Shown: positions 50,061-63,505, numbered from the stretch's first letter. The stretch: 64,000 nt of DNA from Tachypleus tridentatus (GCF_004210375.1 NC_134825.1:8804001-8868000), one strand, 5' to 3'. Translations and numbers: made by a program. Notes: generated by a model from the sequence alone, not told the origin.

Positions 50061-50544
50061 CTTAACCTTTGGGCACCTTCCTGCATATGCAAGTATTTGT
50101 ATGTTTGTTGCAACAAAAAGGCATTCAACAACATTATAACATTCACCCAGTGGAAGTAGACAGATTAATTTAAAAAACATAATTATGTTGCATGACAACA
50201 TCCTCTGTTATCTGTTGCATCTTTGTACTGGCTATATCCACAATACTCATTGGAACTATTTAAAGAAGATAAAATGCTTGATGAAAATAGTATGGTAACA
50301 TATTTTAAAAGACACTTTCATGTTTTCTAGCAATGTCAGTTAGTCCAGTTGTCAAATCATAAAGCATGTAATTATTGGTGAAGTAGATACTGCAAAAATA
50401 AAAGCTGTGGTTATAGGTGATTCAATGAATTTGAAATACTGAAGAAAAATAGCTGCTCATATCTATTTCACTGACTAAAAGGATAATGCACATGTCCCAA
50501 CAAGCAATCTAAACATATTCAATGCAAAAAAGTAAAAACCTTAT

Positions 50545-50750
50545 TGTTAACAAAGTTATTTTCAATAGATTTATACAATACTCCAATGTTTATTATAACA
50601 ACATTAACTAAATTATCATAACTGAATTATACAATACTCCAGTGTTTGTTATGGATAACAGGTTATATAAATTATTTGGATCATGATTATATAATGATCC
50701 AATGTTTATCACTGTGACAATATTAACTAAATTATCATGACTATTATGAT
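50545..50750. repeat. Imperfect tandem repeat of ~60-65 bp, three copies
   Basis: attatacaatactccaatgt, attatacaatactccagtgt and attatataatgatccaatgt each start a copy, with attaactaaattatcatgac-type segments between. Old and diverged. Confidence 0.65.
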
Positions 50751-50991
50751 AACAAATACAGCAAAACTCTGTTTACAAATCTTATCTCTCAATGCTCCAG
50801 TTTTATTTTACAACACTTTTTGTCTAATAAAGGTGCAAGTCAAGAATTTATCTTGAAAAACAGCATCTCAGTCCAATTAAACAGAATCCTCAAGCCTTTT
50901 CTTCATAATTTCTATTATTAACTAACTGTCTCGGTCCTTAACACTGTAGAGTAATTCCATGTCAAATTAACCAGATTTTGGAAAATTTTCC

Positions 50992-53138
50992 AGGTGACTC
51001 CCACTGAATGCCTTGAAAAAATCCACATGTGCTCATCTACCCATACAATGAAACATTGCCAAAGATTAGATCAATATCTCTAATAGTTTCTGATTTACAG
51101 CCCTGCAAAACTTAATATTTTTTTATTTTTGGCAAATTCATTTTTGGACAACTTTGGCTGCTTAAAGCTGCAAGAGTAATGGTGGTAGAAGGCTGAAATT
51201 TGCTACACTGACTGAATTAAACTCACAGAATTCAAAAATGGTCTCAAATCAAGTTTATTTTTCTTAGGATTAGCATAGTGAGGGAGTAGAATCACCTGAA
51301 AACCCAAAATCGTAAAAAACATTGGTTTATGTTATCAGCCATAGCTCTAAGACCTAATATGATACAAAGCTGAATTTTTTTCTAACTTCCTCTAACATAT
51401 CAGTTGATAAATCAGCAACTGTTGTAATTAAAAGTCTGTTAGATCTCCTGTAAAACAATTTAGCTGCATGCAACTTTTTATGATTTAGCTAAAAATAGCT
51501 CTACTTCAGGCCACAGTTTGACCATGTCACCAGTTACACAACCTTTTCAGATGTTTACCATATATTTGTACATCTCTGAATATGATCTACAAAAAAAATT
51601 AGGATGGTGTTCAACCTACTTTTTGAGTTATAATGTTTTAAAGTTTTCTCTGACCATATGTTGTTTACTTGAAATAAAAAAACTTTAATTCAGGTGTGTT
51701 ACTGTGTGCAAATATTTCCATACAATTTTGAAAAATTCCTGTCAGAATTTTATGAATCCCACTGAAATATTCTAACCAGCCTTTCACAATGTTAAATATT
51801 GAAGTTGTAAGAAACAAGAAAGATTTAATTCATTTCTGAACAAGTTTATTGGCATAACTAGTTAGATCACATGACAATGCAAATATATTGTGTATGCAGA
51901 TATGGCTGAGTTTAAGATTCATAATATAATAAATAGAAAGGTAAATCAGACACAAAAAGCACAGTGCAACAACAGGGGATAACTGAGAAAGATTATAGTC
52001 ACACAAAACTGAAATAATCGTGACAATGCAATGTTTCAAAAACTGCTTTGGTGATAAATTAGCCTTAACAACATCAAATAAACATTGTTTTAATAATCAG
52101 TGATGTCAAGAAAAAACCCACTTGTAGAGAAATATATATGTAAAAATGGCTCGTTTATGTTGCACTCAAGTAGATCAAACCTTACACAATTCTGCAGGAC
52201 TGATTCCTGATTGACAAGAAAGAACTGAATGCCCTGAATGTGGTCCTTTGCCCAAAGGTACATATCAGAGACACTTAAAATTTGATAATTTATTATTTTT
52301 CACAACCTTGATTTTTGTTAAGATCATGTTCAAAGATGTAACAATATATGGTAAAGGCTGATTAGAATATTTAAATGGCATTCATAAATTATTTCAAAAT
52401 TGTATGGATATATTTGCACACAGTAACACACCTGAATTAAAGTTTTTTTATTTCAAGTAAACAACGTATGGTCAGAGAAAACTTTAAAACATTATAACTC
52501 AAAAAGTAGGTTGAACACCATCCTGATTTTTTTTGTAGATCATATTCAGATATGTAAGAATATATGGTAAAAATCTAAAAAGGCTGAATAACTGGTGACA
52601 TGGTCAAACTGTGGCCTGAAGTAGAGCTATTTTTAGCTAAATCATAAAAAGTTGCATGCAGCTAAATTGTTTTACAGGAGATCTAACAGACTTTTAATTA
52701 CAACAATTGCTGATTTATCAACTGATATGTTAGAGGAAGTTAGAAAAAAATTCAGCTTTGTATCATATTAGGTCTTAGAGCTATGGCTGATAACATAAAC
52801 CAATGTTTTTTTTACGATTTTGGGTTTTCAGGTGATTCTACTCCCTCACTATGCTAATCCTAAGAGAAATAAACTTGGTTTGAGACCATTTTTGAATTCT
52901 GTGAGTTTAATTCAGTCAATTTAGCAAATTTCAGCCTTCTACCACCATTACTCTTGCAGCTTTAAGCAGCCAAAGTTGCCCAAAAATGAATTTGCCAAAA
53001 ATAAAAAGTATTAATTAAATTTTGCAGGGCTGTAAATCAGAAACTATTAGAGATATTGATCTAATCTTTGGCAATGTTTCATTATATGGGTAGATGAGCA
53101 CATGTGGATTTTTTCAAGGCATTCTGTGGGGGTCACCT
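50992..53138. repeat. Large inverted repeat, ~800-bp arms and ~550-bp spacer
   Basis: The left arm (about 50992-51790) and right arm (about 52340-53138) are reverse complements at roughly 90-95% identity by eye. For example, ccacatgtgctcatctaccc on the left pairs with gggtagatgagcacatgtgg on the right. Similarity weakens toward the centre. The spacer holds a Penelope terminal remnant (52096-52155). The arms have no open frame of note. Possible origins are a foldback transposon with long terminal inverted repeats or an inverted duplication. Confidence 0.9.
52096..52155 (-). mobile_element. Penelope terminal remnant
   Basis: The reverse complement reads gagccatttttacatatata tttctctacaagtgggtttt and ends in catcactgatt, the 3' end of the Penelope family. 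It sits in the spacer of the large inverted repeat. Confidence 0.7.
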
Positions 53139-53334
53139 GCAGCCCCCTGGATGATTTCACATGGAATGACCATGTATTCTCCACACCCTCACCCCTTCTT
53201 ATCTTTGCTTTATTCTGGGATTTATCAACCAAAAGTTGTATTAAACACTAAACAACTTGTGAACCAGTTTCATGTTTTAATATTTATGGATCATTAAAAT
53301 GTTCAGCTTCACTAAGCATACAAGTTATTATCCA

Positions 53335-53460
53335 ACAGTGGAATTAACTATCACATTATAACTCCTGCGCAAATGTAAAAGTAAACACGTTAAGTGACAG
53401 GGATTCAAACTCGTGACCCACTGATTGAAAACCAAGCACTTATAGCTACTAGGTCCATAT
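53335..53460 (-). mobile_element. SINE family A, decayed head fragment
   Basis: cacattataactcctgcgca through gacagggattcaaactcgtg acccactgattg matches the family A head and adjacent body at low identity. Confidence 0.6.
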
Positions 53461-55930
53461 CAGTAGTTCTGAGATTCCACAGTAGGTATGGCATGACTCA
53501 TTGTTTAAAAGACAAATAAACTTGTAAAAAATAAAACTGTGTAAAAACAGTTCACTGAACTTGGCATGGACATATTCAGAACATGTGTTAAATCAAATTT
53601 GTAACAAGAATCTTCCTTTGATAACACCAGTTGACAGGATATGTTGAACATGGGACTGAGGTAACAACCTGCTAATATTGTTTTTGAATGTTATTACAGT
53701 TACAACTAAGCTTTAGCGAATGAGCCTCTTCTACTTCCTTATATATATATGTATTCTTAAAGAAAAATCATCTTTGAGTATCAAACAATGTAACTAAATC
53801 TGTTTCTGTCTTCTCAACTGATTATGCTACAGGCTACAAGAGGAATTTGAAAGTTTGCATCCAGAATACCTTCCATTAAAAGCATCAACATGGAAAACAC
53901 TTTTAATGAACAATCTCAATGAGTTTCACAAAGTTTTTATTTTCCACATTTTTGTTTACACTATTGCAAGTATAATGAAAATGTTTTCAAATTCTCTGCA
54001 TCAACTGTTTCTAGTTGCACGAGCTGCACAACTATAATGCTGGACATTTGGATATTCATTAATGAAAATTTCAAAGATGGACTGTCAATTTGGCAGCATT
54101 ATTTATCATAAAAAATAACTTCTGATGGTTCTGTCCCATAATGATGTTTTTAAACTAATCTGCCAGTTTCTGGACACAAAGTGGCTTCTTCAGCTGAAAT
54201 GTTACATGCACCTTAACTTTAACTGTTTTAACAACTTGCAGGTGAGTAAAAAAAAAACACTACCAAATATATCATTTCAGTCTTCCATAACCAGAAGTGG
54301 CTTTGTTTTATCAAGTCAAGAATAAAATACCAGTACAGAGCTCTCACTTCACTGTTAAAAATAGGCACCAACTACCCTGTGTCAACAAATCTCACTCACC
54401 ACTTCCACCAAGAGAAAAGTGATTTTGTAACTTTTATTTCCACTAAAAGATCCTCAAAATTATTATATATATATATATATATATGTATAATAACATATCT
54501 ATGCATAACCAACAGAATTTCCAGAATAATCATAATACACAACCAGTATGCTCAGTTATAGAAATACTTGGCCAATACAAATGTTCTCAGAAATCAATAA
54601 GTGAACATCAAACCTACACAGAGTTCAACTTTTCATTTCTATCAGTTCCTGTGAATTAACAGAAGTTGCAAGCACCCTACTGTAGTAACTTATACTACTG
54701 CTGTTTGTAGTTATGATATTAAGTTAAGCCAAATTTTCTCATATAATAAAGTAATAATACAGTATACACAACCACCACATCTGACATAACTACTACAGTT
54801 AGGTAATGACACAAGAATAGGTCTGCTATTGCCCCTTTATTAGGCTTAATTGACTGTGTGAAGATATATCTCTGACTGCATACATTTAGTCATGTATTTA
54901 GTTCACTGTTTGTCACATGTCTCACAATGAACTTGTGTCAACCTATCATAGCTGTCTATTCAACTGACAAATTTCTAACTATAATTACTGGTAATTGCAA
55001 AGGTTTTTAATCACATTTACTTTCATCAGTCAGAGGCTACACTTAAAACAAAACGTCTGTCCATCACAGCTTTGAGTATCATGTACGTTTCTATCAGGAC
55101 AATATGTAAAGAATCAAAACTTGGAACAATCAAACCAGTTATGAGTTTTAATGATTGTAAAGACATCAAGTTAATGTAACTTTCAACAGCATCTTCAACT
55201 GATTGTGCATTCAAGAAACATCATGATGAAGATCCCTGCCAGATCATCTATCAAATCTTATATTGGTATTAAATAACAGAAACAGAAAAAACACAACATT
55301 TTTAATTAAACTTTGGAGTATTTAAATAATATGTGTGAAATTACTGATGATATAAAACCAAAACATTTGAGGATTTGTAACATGTTTTGAAAAAAAACTT
55401 CAACACTGAAAAGAATATTCAGATATTATTTGAACGTAGAGACAAAGCATCCAGAGAAGACACAATAATGATGTGTAATTACAATAAACCACTTACAACC
55501 ACTAAATGCAAAACTTGTGGAGAAATAAAAGTTCCTGGTAATTGCACATGTGGCAAGTTCTTATCCATAATTTTCAGCTTCTTCTAACCCATCTTTTAGA
55601 AATATATCATTCAATTTTTTATAGCATTTAGTAATTTATAGTTTGCACCAAGAATCACTTGTTGTTTTATGTGAACCTTATTCAAAAAAGTTCATATTCT
55701 GTTCTTATCCAAGGTTTGTCATTAAACGCATAAAAAATATACATGTATATTCAAAGCTTCAACCAGTACTTTATTTATTCTAACTTTGGGACCTTTACTT
55801 GAGATGTCTTAACTCTGTTATTCAAATAAATTTAATGACCAGTCGGAAAGAATTTCAGTAATATTGATCAACAAACTGAAACAAGTTTAGAAAAATGATT
55901 TCAAGAGAAATTTATCATAAAATAGTTTTC
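53461..55930. other. No gene established; two exon-like patches
   Basis: Patch 1 (53833-54037, plus) follows a pyrimidine-rich ...CTACAG and reads LQEEFESLHPEYLPLKAS before turning hydrophobic. Patch 2 (55387-55587, plus) reads KCKTCGEIKVPGNCTCGKF, with a CxxC and a CxC pair that could bind zinc. Neither could be tied to a known protein or to matching splice partners. A (TA)n run lies at about 54463-54486. Confidence 0.3.
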
Positions 55931-55934
55931 AGAA

Positions 55935-58770
55935 GTTGTTTTGACCTGTATCAACTGTAATGGGCATGTTACAGTGAGAAGTTTTTTGACCTGTATCAAC
56001 TGAAATGGGCATGATACAGTGAGAAGTTGTTTTAACCTATATCAACAGTAATGGGAATGTTACAGTGAGAAGTTGTTTTGACCTGTATCAACTGTAATGG
56101 GCATGTTACAGTGAGAAGTTTTAACCTGTATCAACTGTAATGGGCATGTTACAGTGAGACGTTTTGACCTGTATCAACTGTAATGGGCATGTTACAGTGA
56201 GAAGTTTTGACCTGGATCATCTGTAATGGGCATGTTATAGTGAGAAGTTGTTTTGACCTGGATCAACTGTAATGGGCATGTTACAGTGAGAAGTTGTTTT
56301 GACCTGAATCAACTGTAATGGACATGTTACAGTGAGAAGTTGTTTTGACTTGGATCAACTGTAATAGGCATGTTATAGTGAGAAGTTTTGACCTGTATCA
56401 ACTGTAATGGGCATGTTACAGTGAGAAGTTGTTTTGACCTGTATCAACTGAAATGGGCATGTTACAGTGAGAAGTTGTTTTAACCTATATCAACAGTATT
56501 GGGCATGTTACAGTGAGACGTTTTGACCTGGATCAACTGTAATGGGCATGTTATAGTGAGAAGTTTTGACCTGTATCAACTGTAATGGGCATGTTACAGT
56601 GAGAAGTTGTTTTGACCTGTATCAACTGTAATGGGCATGTTATAGTGAGAAGTTTTGACCTGTATCAACTGTAATGGGCATGTTACAGTGAGAAGTTGTT
56701 TTGACCTGTATCAACTGTAATGGGCATGTTACAGTGAGAAGTTGTTTTGACCTGTATCAACTGAAATGGGCATGTTACAGTGAGAAGTTGTTTTAACCTA
56801 TATCAACAGTATTGGGCATGTTACAGTGAGAAGTTGTTTTAACCTATATCAATAGTATTGGGCATGTTACAGTGAGAAGTTGTTTTGACCTGGATCAACT
56901 GTAATGGGCATGTTACAGTGAGAAGTTGTTTTGACCTGTATCAACAATAATGGGCATGTTACAGTGAGAAGATGTTTTGACCTGTATCAACTGAAATGGG
57001 CATGTTACAGTGAGAAGTTGTTTTAACCTATATCAACAGTATTGGGAATGTTACAGTGAGACGTTTTGACCTGTATAAACTGTAATGGGCATGTTACAAT
57101 GAGAAGTTGTTTTGATTTGGATCAACGGTAATGGGCATGTTACAGTGAGAAGCTGTTTTGACCTGGATCAACTCTAATGGGCATGTTACAGTGGGAAGTT
57201 TTGACCTGTATCAACTGTAATGGGCATGTTACAGTGAGAAGTTGTTTTAACCTGTATCAACAGTAATGGGCATGTTACAGTGAGAAGTTGTTTTGACCTG
57301 TATCAACCGTAATGGGCATGTTACAGTGAGAAGTTGTTTTGACCTGTATCAACTGTAATGGGCATGTTACAGTGAGAAGTTGTTTTGACCTGGATCAACT
57401 GTAATGGGCATGTTACAGTGAGAAGTTGTTTTGACCTGTATCAACTGTAATGGGCATGTTACAGTGAGAAGTTGTTTTGACCTGTATCAACCGTAATGGG
57501 CATGTTACAGTGAGAAGTTGTTTTGACCTGTATCAACCGTAATGGGCATGTTACAGTGAGAAGTTTTGACCTGTATCAACTGTAATGGGCATGTTACAGT
57601 GAGAAGTTGTTTTGACCTGGATCAACTGTAATGGGCATGTTACAGTGAGAAGTTGTTTTGACCTGTATCAACTGTAATGGGCATGTTACAGTGAGAAGTT
57701 GTTTTAACCTGTATCAACTGTAATGGGCATGTTACAGTGAGAAGTTGTTTTAACCTGTATCAACTGTAATGGGCATGTTACAGTGAGAAGTTTTGACCTG
57801 TATCAACTGTAATGGGCATGTTACAGTGAGAAGTTGTTTTGACCTGTATCAACTGTAATGGGCATGTTACAGTGAGAAGTTGTTTTGACCTGTATCAACT
57901 GTAATGGGCATGTTACAGTGAGAAGTTTTGACCTGTATCAACTGTAATGGGCATGTTACAGTGAGAAGTTTTGACCTGTATCAACTGTAATGGGCATGTT
58001 ACAGTGAGAAGTTTTGACCTGTATCAACTGTAATGGGCATGTTACAGTGAGAAGTTTTGACCTGTATCAACTGTAATGGGCATGTTACAGTGAGAAGTTG
58101 TTTTGACCTGGATCAACTGTAATGGGCATGTTACAGTGAGAAGTTGTTTTGACCTGGATCAACTGTAATGGGCATGTTACAGTGAGAAGTTGTTTTGACC
58201 TGGATCAACCGTAATGGGCATGTTACAGTGAGAAGTTTTGACCTGTATCAACCATAATGGGCATGTTACAGTGAGAAGTTGTTTTGACCTGGATCAACTG
58301 TAATGGGCATGTTACAGTGAGTTTTGACCTGGATCAACTGTAATGTTTTGACCTGTATCAACTGTGAAATGGGCATGTTACAGTGAGAAGTTGTTTTGAC
58401 CTGGATCAACTGTAATGGGCATGTTACAGTGAGAAGTTGTTTTGACCTGGATCAACTGTAATGGGCATGTTACAGTGAGAAGTTGTTTTGACCTGTATCA
58501 ACGGTAATGGTTACAGTGAGATTGTTACCTGTATCAACTGTGATGTTACAGTTGTTTTGACCTGGATCAACTGTAATGGGCATGTTACAGTGAGAAGTTG
58601 TTTTGACCTGGATCAACTGTAATGGGCATGTTATAGTGAGAAGTTGTTTTGACCTGGATCAACGGTAATGAGCATGTTACAGTGAGAAGTTGTTTTGACC
58701 TGTATCAACAGTAATGGGCATGTTACAGTGAGTTGTTTTGATCTGGATCAACTGTAATGGGCAAATTACT
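55935..58770. repeat. 46/43-bp minisatellite array, about 60 copies
   Basis: The unit is gttgttttgacctgtatcaa ctgtaatgggcatgttacag tgagaa (46 bp). A common variant lacks three bases (gttttgacc, 43 bp), and tgtatcaa/tggatcaa variants are interspersed. The stretch 58310-58560 contains truncated, irregular units, and degeneration increases at both ends. Confidence 0.95.
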
Positions 58771-59317
58771 AATTTTATTTGTTGTTTCATTATTACTAAT
58801 ATTTTTATGAAACATCACAGTGAGGTAAAGGGTATAAGTATAGTGTAATTATCTTATTCTGGTAACAAGAAATGTTTGTGCTTAAACTCTAGAATGTAAG
58901 ACACAACAAAAATATTATAAATTTTTAATAGTACTTAAACTAACTGAACATTGATTGATATGCAAAACAGCATATTCTATAATTATCTAAATTGTTTATT
59001 GGTAGAAATTTAAAAAAATCCTCAAAATAAGTTTAGAGAAATCACTGTGAAAGGTCAGTTTAACATGACATTAGCTTACTTATCTATTATTTATCTTTCA
59101 TTCAGTTAATATCTAGTGCTTTTTAACACAGAAAAAAACACAACTTAAAATAATTATGTGATTAGAGCATTTATTACACACAAAAAATGACAAAATGATG
59201 CATGTTTAGAAGAAAAACTAAACAATATTTCAGAGAATGAATATGAGAAATGCATGGATGATCTAAATATTATATTTTGAAATCAAGACTTTACATTATG
59301 GTTCAACTTGCAGGTGT

Positions 59318-59988
59318 TTACGTGTCTTCAGAAAACACTTGAACTAGCTTTTCTAAAATCTGCATCCGATCACTGTGCATCTTTTTGATAGTCTGAATGT
59401 AACTGTCCTCCTCTTTTCGAGGCCGTTTTCTATCGCTAGATTCATCTGGTGTTTCAACTTTATCAATGCTTTTGCTTTTCAAGGCATCTCTTTCTTCCTT
59501 TTGTATTTCTTCTCCTTTGTCGAGAGAACTTTGAGTAGACTCTTCACTGATTACAAGAGATGCTTCACTATTTCCATTTGACATTACAGAACAACCACTG
59601 GCTGACTTTGAAGAAAACGGTACACTTAACTTTGTAGGGTTAAGCTGTTTTCTTGCAGATTTTGTTCCAATCACATTTACAGGAGAGTTAACATTCGTAT
59701 GATTGTTTCCTGCTGATTTTAGCAAAAAATTAGGAAGCTCACTTTTACTTCCGTCCTGTACTAAACACTTTTTCTTGTTCGTTTCTCTTTTCCACTTTGT
59801 TTCACACTGATCTCCTGTTACATGAACGGAGCTAACCTTTGTTATAATCTTTGCAATAATATTCCATGCTTTTCTTTTTGTTAAACGTTCTCCTTGAACA
59901 AAATCTTCATTAAAAAGACCATCATGTTTTTGTCTTAAGGATAAAAGCAACTTCGTCATTTGAGGACTCCAAGCTACCAACCTTCCAC
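59318..59988 (-). CDS. Terminal exon of the Myb/SANT-like gene
   Basis: A 671-nt exon with about 223 codons. An in-frame TTG near 59980 is not a credible start, because the frame runs upstream through GGA AGG to a TTTAG acceptor whose phase matches the 62074-62130 exon. Tryptophans of the domain are in AWSPQ, KAWNII and TKWKR. Confidence 0.75.
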
Positions 59989-62130
59989 CTAAATAAAGAT
60001 AAATGAATGAAAATTTTTGTTTTTCTACAAAAGAATCAAATTATCAAATATTTTTTTTTATTTTTTAAAACAAGAATACAGAGTTTGTCTAATAGAATAT
60101 TTATTCACATAAGTCTGAAATTTTTAGTGATGTATAAAAAGTTAAATCTATCAGAACACATCCTGGACATTTACACATTCCACATTCATTATAAGTTTTC
60201 ATCAGTTAAAGTATTATCAAATATTAATTATATTTCTCTATAGTAAGCAAGTCAACTGATAGTAAAACTTAATTTTTAACAAGAAATATTTAAATCGAGT
60301 TTAAATATAACTGAAAATAGACACTGGTGACATGACTCAATGAGTTTTAATATTACCTTCTCATATCAAAATTTAAGAGAAAAAGGCAAATCTCAAATCT
60401 TAGACCTTTGTAGTTTGTACCTAATTTTACTGAATACACAGCATTTACAAACACTGCAATAGTAATAATTATTTATAAATATCTTTGATCTAGTAAAAAA
60501 AGTAAAACAAAGTTTTGTCTCAAGTCATTCTCCAGAAAACAAAATTTTAGTTTCTATCAAAACAAGACTGATCCAGAAGTAATGCTCTTAAAATAAAGAT
60601 GTTAGTGATTATAACATGTTTATAACATTTGTTTCTCTGTTAACAAGTCAAAATTAAAGTTTGTCTGTTTCTGAGCATAAATCTACATAATGGTCTACTT
60701 ATGTACTATCCACATGCACAAAATCAGATCTATTGCATTAAAGGTCCTCAGATTTACTGCCGAACCAACAAGGAGCACATTTAAAACTAAATAACGCACA
60801 ACAAATCATCAAAGTAAAGTAACAGTAGTTACAAGTGTGATTACTGTCATACACTAGCCTCATATGATACAAAGCTGTTAAGGTTTTATTAAGTGGCTCT
60901 CTGAAGTTAACTTTGTAATTTCACAAAAACTGTTGTTGTATGTAAGTTATACCAGCAGTACAAAACACAGCAAGTTTTAAATTTGTGTATAGTGACTTTA
61001 AAAATATTTTAAAGCATATTATTCAAAGTTCCTTCCACAATGTAAGCAAGTATTTGTACTTTATTTCTCAAAACAAATTACAAGAACAAATACTTCTTAT
61101 ATAATGATAATTTTAAGAATGACACTGAAATGAACTGTATTATAATATATTTAAATATGTTTTCTTACTGGTGATGTATTAGATGTACATTTTGAACAAC
61201 TAAGAAAACTTTCCTGGTTTTGTCACAACCAAGTTAGAAGCTTTAATAAACTAACACTCCTAGTGCTGGCTATCTTGGAAATTCACAAAGATGAGAAAGA
61301 CAGAACAAAGACTCATAACTGTGCTACCAAACTCTGGTATTGAACTAAGACTATTGTGTGTTTTAATTAATTCTTACAAAATCCGATGTAGTTATTATGA
61401 AGCCTGATGAATATTCTACACAGCAATGTAAAGTTTAGTGAACAGAAATATGTTATTTTATAAAGGTTTTCACAATGACTTCAATGTATTATCATTGTCA
61501 AAAAATTATATGATTCTGTTTGTAGGGAGAATATTGCATAATTCATAACTTTAAATTAAGTGTTTTTAATTTTATTACATTAATTTAGTTCAACTTCAAC
61601 CACACGAATAAACATTCATAGAGGTGAAATGCAAAAGAATTCCAACAAAACTTGTATATGCACAAACCTGAGAGTGAAAGTCATCATATGCCATTAAGGA
61701 CAAATCTAGTTAAAGGTTCTTAAATGTGCATAATTCTGCAAGATTCGTTTTTCATTCCACTATCACTACTGTCTGATGAGACTTGGAGTGACAATAAGCA
61801 GATAGTCCATGGACCTACTTTTTTTTTTTTTTTTAGTGATATGAGCAAATCTATAGATTTTCACATCATAAATAAGTTAATATGATGCCAACAAATGCCC
61901 TTCTATAAACACTAATATTAAAACATATGGTAAGAATTGCTTTTCTCAAGATGCACAGGTTCCTCATTTCAATGTAGATACTTTTTAATACATACATCTC
62001 ACTATTATAATCAGGTTCAAAATCACACATTCACTAGAAACCAGCTAAAACTGAAAATTATTCACAACATTACCTCTTGTGTTGTCTTCAAGTGAATGGA
62101 CACTGTCACCCTCTAACCTATTTTCATCTT
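59318..62130 (-). CDS. Myb/SANT-like (trihelix-type) DNA-binding protein, 3' part of gene
   Basis: Two exons join in phase: 62130-62074 (DENRLEGDSVHSLEDNTR; acceptor TTAG, donor GTAATG) and 59988-59318 (acceptor TTTAG, stop TAA at 59320-59318). The larger exon begins GRLVAWSPQMTKLLLSLRQK. It continues with KAWNIIAKIITKVSS and QCETKWKRETNKK, the spaced Trp/helix pattern of Myb/SANT-like or MADF domains found in transcription factors and domesticated transposases. The rest is Ser/Lys/Glu-rich, including DRKRPRKEED (possible nuclear localisation signal), and ends in a helical QILEKLVQVFSEDT, often a dimerisation segment in this class. The first exons are not found; the product is a likely nuclear protein of unknown target. 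Confidence 0.72.
59989..62073. other. Intron of the Myb/SANT-like gene
   Basis: AT-rich, without SINEs, arrays or recognisable exons. A T-run lies at about 61821-61836. Confidence 0.55.
62074..62130 (-). CDS. Internal exon of the Myb/SANT-like gene
   Basis: A 57-nt exon with acceptor ...CTTAG and donor GTAATG. It contributes an acidic stretch (DENRLEGDSVHSLEDNTR) and leaves one base, completing a Gly codon with the next exon. It opens with two bases of a split codon, so at least one more upstream exon is expected. It is supported by phase and splice sites only. Confidence 0.6.
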
Positions 62131-63079
62131 CTAAGTCAAGAGAAAAGAAACAATTTACATAAAGAATTTTTTTTTTAAATCCTAAACAATGTTTATGATT
62201 CCTCTCTTCATGTTCTTGTGAACTTAGGCTTAACTACAAGGAAGATTTTTCTGAATGATGCTCTCCACTAGTATTTACATACTTTAAAGTTTAAATGATT
62301 TTATTTGTGATTTCTTTCTCAAACACTGTTTGTGTACTTTTTGGAAAATATCTTTATTTTCATAAAAGTAGAATTACTTATATACTTACCTAATATTGTC
62401 AACTAAATCAACAATTAAACAAACACAAATTTAACCAATCTATAAGATGATTCCATAAATAAACAAATACAAATTAATTTACAACTGTAAGCCATGTCAA
62501 TAAGTAGAAAAGCAAAAGGTAATATAGTTCTGTATACCAAGCCCTTAAGTAAACAAGCACAAGGCTATCTAGAATTGGAAGCCAGACCATAAAAACAAAA
62601 GCACAATGTTTATACACTGTAGTACTGTAAACCAAGCCCATACACAAACAAGGACAAAGTTATCTGATTTTATTCCCAGCTTAGCAAAGTATTAAATGAA
62701 ACACAAGACTATAACTAGTCTCTAAATAGTATAACAACTGCTTTTTGTACATGTTTGTTTTAATGTTTTGTTATATTTACAGTTTTAAAAATAAACTTTT
62801 ACTTTATTTGTTGTGTAATTCTGGACAAGCAAATTATTTGGATTGTGTTTAAGTTTGTTATAAATTTCAATTCACAGTCATGAGTACATGCATTTTGTAT
62901 ATACAGCTTAAATACAGGTTTTCCAATAAAAAACAAATTTAAATATTTGACTTTTCACCAATGTCTAATTTTAAAACTATTCAGTCTAACTCTGCAGAAA
63001 ATCTTTTAAATCTACATATCTATCTCAGAGTAAAGCCAAAACTGTAAATCATTATTTCTTCTTTTCCTCTTATGTAGTT

Positions 63080-63290
63080 TGGCAGAAACAGTTAAAATTC
63101 CAGTGACAACACTGAATCTACTCATGATGCACCCCTTTAGTTAAAAGTCCAGTGACAACACGGAATCTACTCATGATGTACCCCTTTAGTTAAAATTCCA
63201 GTGACAACACGGAATCTACCCATGATGTACCCCTTTAGTTAAAATTCCAGTGATAACACGGAATCTACTCATGATGTACCCCTTTCCTTC
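63080..63290. repeat. 49-bp tandem repeat, four copies
   Basis: The unit is ttaaaattccagtgacaaca cggaatctactcatgatgta cccctttag. Four copies with few changes. Confidence 0.92.
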
Positions 63291-63449
63291 ATGATGTTGA
63301 CTGGATTCTGCTTTCCATTCTATCATATGTACACCAGTGGAAATTATTAACAAATTTTGATACAAATTATGTAATGTACATGCTTGCCTCTCCACTTTAT
63401 AGACAGGACAGATGCCAAGAATACACTAGACCATCTACATAGATTTAAT

Positions 63450-63505
63450 ACTTTGATTGGTTGCCAGCAAACCAATCAGACAGTTGCACACCAGCTTATT
63501 GGTCA
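63450..63505. promoter_or_regulatory. Cluster of CCAAT boxes
   Basis: gattggttgccagcaaaccaatc is an imperfect palindrome with a CCAAT box on each strand, and a further attggtcac follows at about 63500. Such clusters bind NF-Y in many promoters. It could be the promoter of the Myb/SANT-like gene to the left or of a gene to the right. Function is inferred only. Confidence 0.3.

Noticed and set aside
55935-58770. Regularly spaced repeats considered as a CRISPR-like array
   Set aside because: Units are contiguous with no unique spacers, and the context is an animal nuclear genome.
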